A stretch of DNA of 64,000 bases from JASHUC01 sp963849095 (GTDB lineage: Bacteria; Pseudomonadota; Gammaproteobacteria; Steroidobacterales; Steroidobacteraceae): assembly GCA_963849095.1 (NCBI GenBank), contig CAWKGA010000009.1:248001-312000 (forward strand). The letters run 5' to 3'. The translations under genes and the position numbers were made by a program. The first letter of the stretch is position 1; each line of letters begins with the position of its first letter. The notes under the pieces were generated by a model. The model saw only the letters and a list, made by a program, of their open reading frames with translations, did no database searches and was not told the origin of the DNA. Below, piece by piece: positions 58,890 through 64,000 of the stretch.

Positions 58890-60530
58890 GTGAGACTGCG
58901 CGTGCTCGCACGGCTCTTCCAGATCCAGCGCGTGCTGCTCAAATATGGGCTCGACGACTTCGTCCGCGCGACCCATCTGTACCGGCCGCTGCGGCTTCTC
59001 GTGCTCCTCTCGCCGGGCATCTGGCGCGCGCGGCGGCGCCGCTCGAGCCGCGCCGAGCGCTTGCGGCTCGCCCTCACCGAGCTCGGGCCGATCTTCGTGA
59101 AGTTCGGCCAGGCGGTCTCCACGCGGCGCGATCTGCTGCCGTCCGATATCGCGGACGAGCTCGTCAAGCTGCAAGACCAGGTACCCCCGTTCCCCGGGGA
59201 CCTCGCACGCGCGGCCATCGAGCGCGCTCAAGGCCGCCCGGTCGCGGAACTGTTCAAGGAATTCGACGAGTCGCCGCTCGCGGCCGCCTCGATTGCGCAG
59301 GTGCACGCGGCGCAGCTGCCGGACGGGAAGGACGTCGTCGTGAAGGTGCTGCGGCCCGACATGCGCTCGGTCATCGAGCGGGATCTGGAGGTGCTCTACG
59401 CCTTGGCGCGTCTCGCCGAGAAGTACTGGCCCGAGGGGCGGCGCCTGCGCCCGATCGAAGTCGTCGCCGAATACGAGAAGACCGTCCTCGACGAGCTCGA
59501 CCTCATGCGCGAAGCGGCGAACGCCGCGCAGCTGCGCCGCAACTTCGCGGGGTCCGACCTGCTCTACGTGCCCGAGGTGTACTGGGACTACTGCCGGACG
59601 GATGTCATGGTCATGGAGCGCATCCGCGGCATTCAAATCAGCGACACCGCGCGGCTGCGCGAGGCCGGCACCGATATCGCGAAGCTCGCGCAGAACGGCG
59701 TACGGATCTTCTTCACGCAGGTGTTCCAGCACAACTTCTTCCACGCCGACATGCACCCGGGCAACATCTTCGTCCTCGTGGACGACCCGCTCAATCCGCG
59801 GTACGCCGCGGTGGACTTCGGCATCGTCGGCACGCTCGACCCGCGCGATCAGCGCTATCTCGCGGACAATTTCCTCGCCGTCTTCGACCGCGACTACCGG
59901 CGCGTCGCAACGCTCCACATCGAGTCCGGATGGGTGCCGCGCGAGACCCGCGTGGACGAGATGGAATCGGCGGTGCGCACGGTCTGCGAGCCGATCTTCG
60001 ACCGCCCGCTCAAGGACATCTCCTTCGGCCACATCCTGCTGCGGCTGTTCGAGATCTCGCGGCGCTTCAACATGGTGATCCAGCCGCAGCTCGTGCTGCT
60101 GCAGAAGACGCTCCTCAACGTCGAGGGGCTGGGGCGGGAGCTCTATCCCGAGCTCGACGTGTGGAACACCGCGAGCCCCATCCTGCGGGAATGGATGCGC
60201 GAGCGCATGAGCGGGCGGACGCTCCTCAAGAATCTGCGGCTGCAGCTGCCGGAGCTCCTCGAGGCGGCGCGCTCGCTCGCACCGCTCGCCAAGGGTGCCG
60301 CGTATCGCGCCCAGAACGGCGACTTGCGCCTGCAGGTCGACCTCTCGGCGGTCGCGGCGCTCGAGCGCTCGCTCCGCGAGTCGAGCCGCCGCCGCGAGAG
60401 CACGGCCGTCGGCGCCGCCATACTGCTCGGAGGCGTGGTCTGGCTCGCCATGGGCCGCGCGGCGGACTGGCCGGGGTGGGCGATGCTCGCGATCGGGGCG
60501 CTGTGGGTGCTCGTCGCCAGGCTGGGCTGA
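58890..60530 (+). CDS. ubiB: Ubiquinone biosynthesis ATPase/kinase-like protein UbiB
   Basis: 546 aa from a GTG with GGGAGG upstream. ABC1/ADCK family: extension motif KFGQAVSTRRDLLP (KxGQ), Ala-rich loop SPLAAASIAQVHAA, Lys in VVVKVLRP, catalytic segment HADMHPGNIFV and DFGIVG. It ends in two hydrophobic helices (AAILLGGVVWLAMG; WAMLAIGALWVLVA) that anchor it to the membrane. Required for the hydroxylation steps of ubiquinone synthesis. The start lies 34 bp after ubiJ. Confidence 0.97.
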   Translation: MRLRVLARLFQIQRVLLKYGLDDFVRATHLYRPLRLLVLLSPGIWRARRRRSSRAERLRLALTELGPIFVKFGQAVSTRRDLLPSDIADELVKLQDQVPPFPGDLARAAIERAQGRPVAELFKEFDESPLAAASIAQVHAAQLPDGKDVVVKVLRPDMRSVIERDLEVLYALARLAEKYWPEGRRLRPIEVVAEYEKTVLDELDLMREAANAAQLRRNFAGSDLLYVPEVYWDYCRTDVMVMERIRGIQISDTARLREAGTDIAKLAQNGVRIFFTQVFQHNFFHADMHPGNIFVLVDDPLNPRYAAVDFGIVGTLDPRDQRYLADNFLAVFDRDYRRVATLHIESGWVPRETRVDEMESAVRTVCEPIFDRPLKDISFGHILLRLFEISRRFNMVIQPQLVLLQKTLLNVEGLGRELYPELDVWNTASPILREWMRERMSGRTLLKNLRLQLPELLEAARSLAPLAKGAAYRAQNGDLRLQVDLSAVAALERSLRESSRRRESTAVGAAILLGGVVWLAMGRAADWPGWAMLAIGALWVLVARLG

Positions 60531-60662
60531 GCGGCGCGGGGCCAGTGGCAGGAGCCGCCAGATGTGAGGTGAGCCGTATATTACGGACAGGGCGGCAACT
60601 CACGGTGGACGGCATTGCAGCGGTGGGTTAGCCTGCCTCGGCCCATTCCCGATTCCTTCCTT

Positions 60663-62072
60663 ATGCAACCCGCCCGCTCCCTCACCGAAGGCTCGATCAG
60701 CCACAGATTGTTCTTCTTCGCGATGCCGATCCTCCTCGGCAACGTCCTGCAATCGCTCGATGGCTCCGTGAACTCCGTCTGGATCGGCCGGTACCTGGGC
60801 GAGGCGGCGCTCACGGCGAGCTCCAACGCGAACGTGGTGCTGTTCCTGGTGCTCGGCGCGCTGTTCGGCGCATCGCTCGCGGCGACGATCTTGATCGGGC
60901 AGTACCTCGGCGCGCGCCGGCTGTACGACGCGAAGCGCGTCGTCGGCACCAGCGCGAGCTTCTCCGTCGTGATCGCCATCGGGCTCGGCGTCGTCGGCTG
61001 GACGGTCTGCTACCCGATGCTCGATGCGATGAAGACGCCGCCCGAGGCCTTGCCGCTCGCCGTCGCCTACATGCGCGTGATCTTCCTGTCGCTGCCCTTC
61101 CTCGTGCTCTACATCTTCGCCACCTCGGTGTTGCGCGGCGCCGGCGACTCGAAGACTCCGCTCTACTTCCTCATCCTCAACGTGGCGCTCGACATCGCGC
61201 TCAATCCGCTCCTCATCTTCGGGTGGGGGCCGGTGCCGCGGCTCGGCATCGCCGGGTCGGCGCTGGCCACGCTCCTCGCCCAGGCGACCGCCCTGATCGC
61301 GCTCGTCATCCATCTCTATCGGCGCAAGAATCCGCTCTGCCTGCATGGTGTCGAGCTCAAGCTGCTGCGCGTCGACTGGTCGATCGTCGCGACGCTCATC
61401 ACCAAGGGCGTGCCGATGGCGCTGCAGATGATCGTGGTCTCCTTGAGCGGCGTGCTGATGATCACGCTCGTCAACCGCTTCGGCATCGACACCACGGCGG
61501 CGTTCGGAGCGGCGCTGCAGGTCTGGAATTACGTGCAGATGCCGGCCTTCGCGATCGGCATGGCCGTCTCCTCGATGGTCGCGCAGAACATCGGCGCGCG
61601 GAAATGGGACCGTGTCGCCGCCACGGCCCGCGTGGGCGTCCTGTACCAGCTCGCGCTCACGTCCTCCCTCGTGGTGCTGATCGTCTTGCTCAGCGCCCAG
61701 GCGCTCGGCCTGTTCCTGCCGCCCAACTCCGCGGCGCTGCACATCGCCGTGCACTTGAACCACATCGGCGCCTGGAACTTCATCTTCTTCGGCATCGCGC
61801 TGGTGCTGCTCGGCGTCGTGCGCGCGAACGGGGCGGTGGTACCTCCGCTTCTCATCCTCGTCGTCGCGCTGCTCTGCGTGCGCTTTCCGCTCGCACTCGC
61901 GATGTTGAAGCCCCTCGGGGCCGATGCGATCTGGTGGAGCTTTCCGCTCTCCTCGGTCGTCGCCCTGGTACTTGGGGCGCTCTACTACAAGTTCGGAGGC
62001 TGGCGCGAGGCCCGCATGATGGACCTCGACAAGGTCGCCTCGGTCGCTCACGAGCAGATCGGAGCGGGCTAG
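60663..62072 (+). CDS. MATE family efflux transporter
   Basis: 469 aa from the ATG at 60663. About 12 membrane helices in two homologous halves: FAMPILLGNVLQSLDGSVNS at the N-terminus, then GASLAATILIGQYLGARR, FATSVLRGAGDSKTPLYF, and in the second half KGVPMALQMIVVSLSG and NIGARKWDRVAATARVG. Sodium- or proton-coupled drug/metabolite export; substrate not inferable. Single gene, downstream of ubiB by 132 bp. Confidence 0.93.
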   Translation: MQPARSLTEGSISHRLFFFAMPILLGNVLQSLDGSVNSVWIGRYLGEAALTASSNANVVLFLVLGALFGASLAATILIGQYLGARRLYDAKRVVGTSASFSVVIAIGLGVVGWTVCYPMLDAMKTPPEALPLAVAYMRVIFLSLPFLVLYIFATSVLRGAGDSKTPLYFLILNVALDIALNPLLIFGWGPVPRLGIAGSALATLLAQATALIALVIHLYRRKNPLCLHGVELKLLRVDWSIVATLITKGVPMALQMIVVSLSGVLMITLVNRFGIDTTAAFGAALQVWNYVQMPAFAIGMAVSSMVAQNIGARKWDRVAATARVGVLYQLALTSSLVVLIVLLSAQALGLFLPPNSAALHIAVHLNHIGAWNFIFFGIALVLLGVVRANGAVVPPLLILVVALLCVRFPLALAMLKPLGADAIWWSFPLSSVVALVLGALYYKFGGWREARMMDLDKVASVAHEQIGAG

Positions 62073-62116
62073 GCTTCACAGCCAGGCCGGGACGGACAGC
62101 GGCCCGGCGGTGGCTT

Positions 62117-62470
62117 TCAGGTGATGTACCGCGCGATGGCCATCGAGACGACCGTGATCGCAAGCAGGACGGCGGCAATGAATTGAGACAGGGCAGGCTG
62201 CTTGCGCCAGGCTCCCTGGAAACCCGCCGCGATGACCGCGCACGCGGCGCCGACGCTCAGCGACGTTTCCGTCGGACCGGCCGCGCCTTTGATGAGCACG
62301 CCCCACAGGACCAATCCCGCGGCCACCGCCAGCGCGGCGGCGATCATCTGGGAGCGAAACAGCGTCTCCGCGCCCCTCCCGCCCGATGCGGCGAGCACGA
62401 AAGTGGAGCCCGCCCAGTACACGCCCGCGAGCAGATGGATGGCAATCGCGACGATGATGAGTATTTGCAT
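62117..62470 (-). CDS. Small membrane protein, four helices
   Basis: 117 aa. Predicted spans: MQILIIVAIAIHLLAGVYWAG, MIAAALAVAAGLVLWGVL, LSVGAACAVIAAGFQG and FIAAVLLAITVVSMAIARY. IHLLAGVYWAG recalls CopD/DUF-type membrane helices but does not allow an assignment. Divergent from the aldo/keto reductase with 39 bp between starts. Confidence 0.75.
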   Translation of the reverse strand: MQILIIVAIAIHLLAGVYWAGSTFVLAASGGRGAETLFRSQMIAAALAVAAGLVLWGVLIKGAAGPTETSLSVGAACAVIAAGFQGAWRKQPALSQFIAAVLLAITVVSMAIARYIT

Positions 62471-62509
62471 GGGAACCCGCCCGGTGGATGAGCGGATAGT
62501 ATACGACGC

Positions 62510-63352
62510 ATGAGCGTTGTGACTTCCGCCGCCGGCGTGCGCATTCCCGGGATCCTCTACGGCACGGCCTGGAAGAAAGGCGACACCGAGCGGCTGGTCG
62601 CAGCGGCGGTGGCACAGGGGTTTCGCGGCATCGACACCGCCTGCCAGCCGCGGCACTACGACGAGCCGGGCGTGGGAGCGGGTATCGCCGCGTGCTTGGG
62701 TCCCGGCCTCACCCGCGCCGACCTCTATCTGCAGACGAAGTTCACGCCGGTCTCGGGCCACGACCCGGCGAGGATTCCCTACGACCCGGATGCGCCTCTC
62801 GCGGAGCAGATTGCCCAGTCCTGCGCGGTCTCGCTGCGGAATCTCAAGACCGATTACCTCGACTGCCTCGTCCTGCACTCGCCTCTCGGCACGGAGCAGC
62901 AGACCCTGCGGGCCTGGCAGGCGCTCGAATCCCTGGTGGATGCCGGCGGTGTCCGTGAGCTCGGCATCAGCAACTGCTACCGGCTCGGTGAGCTCGAGAG
63001 CTTGTGCCGCGCGGCTCGCATCAAGCCCGCGGTGCTTCAGAACCGCTTCTACGCCGATACGGACTACGACCGCGGTATCCGCGCCTTCTGCGTCGAGGAG
63101 CGCATCGTCTACCAGAGCTTCTGGACGTTGAGCGCCAACCCACAGGTGCTCGGCCACGCCGTGATCGAATCGCTCGCGTCGCGGTACGTGCGGACGCCCG
63201 CGCAGATTCTCTTCCGCTACCTCACGCAGAGCGGCGTCGTGCCGCTGACCGGAACGCGCTCCGAGATACACATGCGCGAGGACCTGGAGATCTTCGGGTT
63301 CGCGCTCGCGGAGAGCGACCGCCGGGCGGTTGACCAGATCCTCGGGGCCTGA
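62510..63352 (+). CDS. Aldo/keto reductase
   Basis: 280 aa TIM-barrel reductase. Catalytic set Asp42 (GIDTACQPRHYDEP), Tyr50, Lys77 (LYLQTKFTP) and His123 (LVLHSPLG); cofactor contacts at LGISNCY and C-terminal VPLTGTRSEIHMREDL. The family uses NADPH to reduce aldehydes or ketones. The spacing between Asp42 and Tyr50 is longer than in the usual DTAxxY, so substrate preference may differ. Confidence 0.9.
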   Translation: MSVVTSAAGVRIPGILYGTAWKKGDTERLVAAAVAQGFRGIDTACQPRHYDEPGVGAGIAACLGPGLTRADLYLQTKFTPVSGHDPARIPYDPDAPLAEQIAQSCAVSLRNLKTDYLDCLVLHSPLGTEQQTLRAWQALESLVDAGGVRELGISNCYRLGELESLCRAARIKPAVLQNRFYADTDYDRGIRAFCVEERIVYQSFWTLSANPQVLGHAVIESLASRYVRTPAQILFRYLTQSGVVPLTGTRSEIHMREDLEIFGFALAESDRRAVDQILGA

Positions 63353-63402
63353 CGAGCCGCGGCGCAGCGGCGCGCGCTGCGCACGTGTTCGTCAGCGCCG
63401 CG

Positions 63403-64000
63403 TCATCCGTTCCCGCGCAGCGTGGCGAGCCACGCCGCCGGATCGTCTCCCCGCTCCAGCACCTCGACGAGCGCGGAGCCGACGATCACACCATCCACGT
63501 GGCCGCGGAGCCGCGCTACCTGCTCGGGGCCGCGGATGCCGAAGCCGGCGCACACCGGAAGCGTCGACCGGGCGCGGACTCGGTCGAGATACTCGAGCGT
63601 CTCGGACGGCACCGTCACGCTCCTTCCCGTGGTCCCGGTCATCGTGACGGCATACACGAAGCCTTCGCTCGCGTCGCACAGCGGGCCCAAGCGCTCCGGC
63701 CGCGTCACCGGGGTCGCCATCTGCACGAGCGCCAGGCCTTCGGCGGCCAGCGCCTCGCGCATCGGCGAGCTCTCGTCGAACGGGAGGTCCGGCACGATGA
63801 AACCGCACACGCCGGCCCGCGCTGCCACGGCGGCCAGCCGCTCCGGGCCAAAGGCGAGCAGCGGATTCAAATAGCTCATGAGCAGCACGGGCACGCGGAC
63901 GCGTGGCATCGAAGAGAGCTCGCCGAGAATCCACTCGAGCGTCACCCCCTGCGCCAGAGCCGCCTGGCTCGATCGCTGGATCGTCACGCCGTCCGCCATG
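63403..64000 (-). CDS. trpA: Tryptophan synthase alpha chain, C-terminal part
   Basis: About 198 codons; the N-terminal ~60 residues lie beyond the window. Begins at the MADGVTIQRSSQAAL segment (equivalent to PLADGPTIQ), then VLLMSYLNPLL, AGVCGFIVPDLPFDE with the catalytic Asp, GFVYAVTMTGTTGRS, AGFGIRGPEQVA and GVIVGSALVEVL. Cleaves indole-glycerol phosphate to indole for TrpB. The end at 63403 matches the family length. trpB is presumably upstream, outside the window. Confidence 0.95.
   Translation of the reverse strand, partial: MADGVTIQRSSQAALAQGVTLEWILGELSSMPRVRVPVLLMSYLNPLLAFGPERLAAVAARAGVCGFIVPDLPFDESSPMREALAAEGLALVQMATPVTRPERLGPLCDASEGFVYAVTMTGTTGRSVTVPSETLEYLDRVRARSTLPVCAGFGIRGPEQVARLRGHVDGVIVGSALVEVLERGDDPAAWLATLRGNG

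Overview
The window is G+C-rich bacterial chromosome, densely coded on both strands. It has no rRNA, tRNA, CRISPR array or insertion sequence that I can see. The gene set points to a gammaproteobacterium, perhaps near Steroidobacterales, Nevskiales or Xanthomonadales: ubiE, ubiJ and ubiB close together, DUF971 beside ubiE, a class I gshA, a three-subunit proton-translocating transhydrogenase and a THX ribosomal peptide. The lineage is inferred from gene content only.

Layout. 1-3.5 kb (minus): a cut-off gene, a Ser/Thr protein kinase with a TPR periplasmic part, and a lipoprotein. 3.7-8.3 kb (minus): a PA0069-like radical SAM protein interrupted by an intein and preceded by a LexA box, then a PAS/GAF hybrid histidine kinase. 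8.4-16 kb: small membrane proteins, ilvA, an FHA/coiled-coil protein, an alpha/beta hydrolase homologue, a small lipoprotein, and a double-VOC protein with a histone-H1-like tail. 15.8-21.6 kb: a thioesterase-fold protein, an SDR, glyoxalase I and ilvB on the minus strand, facing away from ilvN and a hybrid histidine kinase on the plus strand. 21.6-27.5 kb: quinone oxidoreductase, a c-di-GMP EAL protein, a 2Fe-2S ferredoxin, glnK with a sigma-54-type promoter, gshA and a glycosyltransferase remnant. 27.7-36.8 kb (plus): thiolase, diguanylate cyclase, dienelactone hydrolase, succinate-semialdehyde dehydrogenase, ferrochelatase, a VOC protein and an S46 peptidase. 36.8-44.9 kb: acetyl-CoA synthetase with a basic tail, an HNH nuclease, pntAA-pntAB-pntB, an output-less PAS sensor, a CYTH protein, purN and THX. 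45.3-50.2 kb: an RRM protein, an outer-membrane barrel with a secreted cupredoxin, and a GGDEF/EAL sensor. 50.1-55 kb (minus): a 2-oxoacid:ferredoxin oxidoreductase (korAB-like) with a GltD-like Fe-S flavoprotein. 55-60.5 kb: DUF971, ubiE, a NamZ-like muramidase, a DOMON-like protein, ubiJ and ubiB. 60.6-64 kb: a MATE transporter, a small membrane protein, an aldo/keto reductase and the end of trpA.

Functional themes. Branched-chain amino-acid synthesis is represented by ilvA, ilvB and ilvN. Redox and acetyl/2-oxoacid metabolism is represented by Kor, Pnt, Acs, thiolase and SSADH. Glutathione and methylglyoxal handling is represented by gshA, gloA and other VOC proteins. Ubiquinone and haem synthesis is represented by ubiE/J/B and hemH. 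Signalling genes are numerous: two hybrid kinases, one Ser/Thr kinase, one FHA protein, one diguanylate cyclase and two EAL proteins.

The least ordinary items are: the intein placed exactly at the third cluster cysteine of an apparently SOS-controlled radical SAM enzyme; two unrelated enzymes carrying long Lys/Arg/Ala tails with no acidic residue; ilvB and ilvN divided between divergent transcripts; and the Kor-flavoprotein operon.
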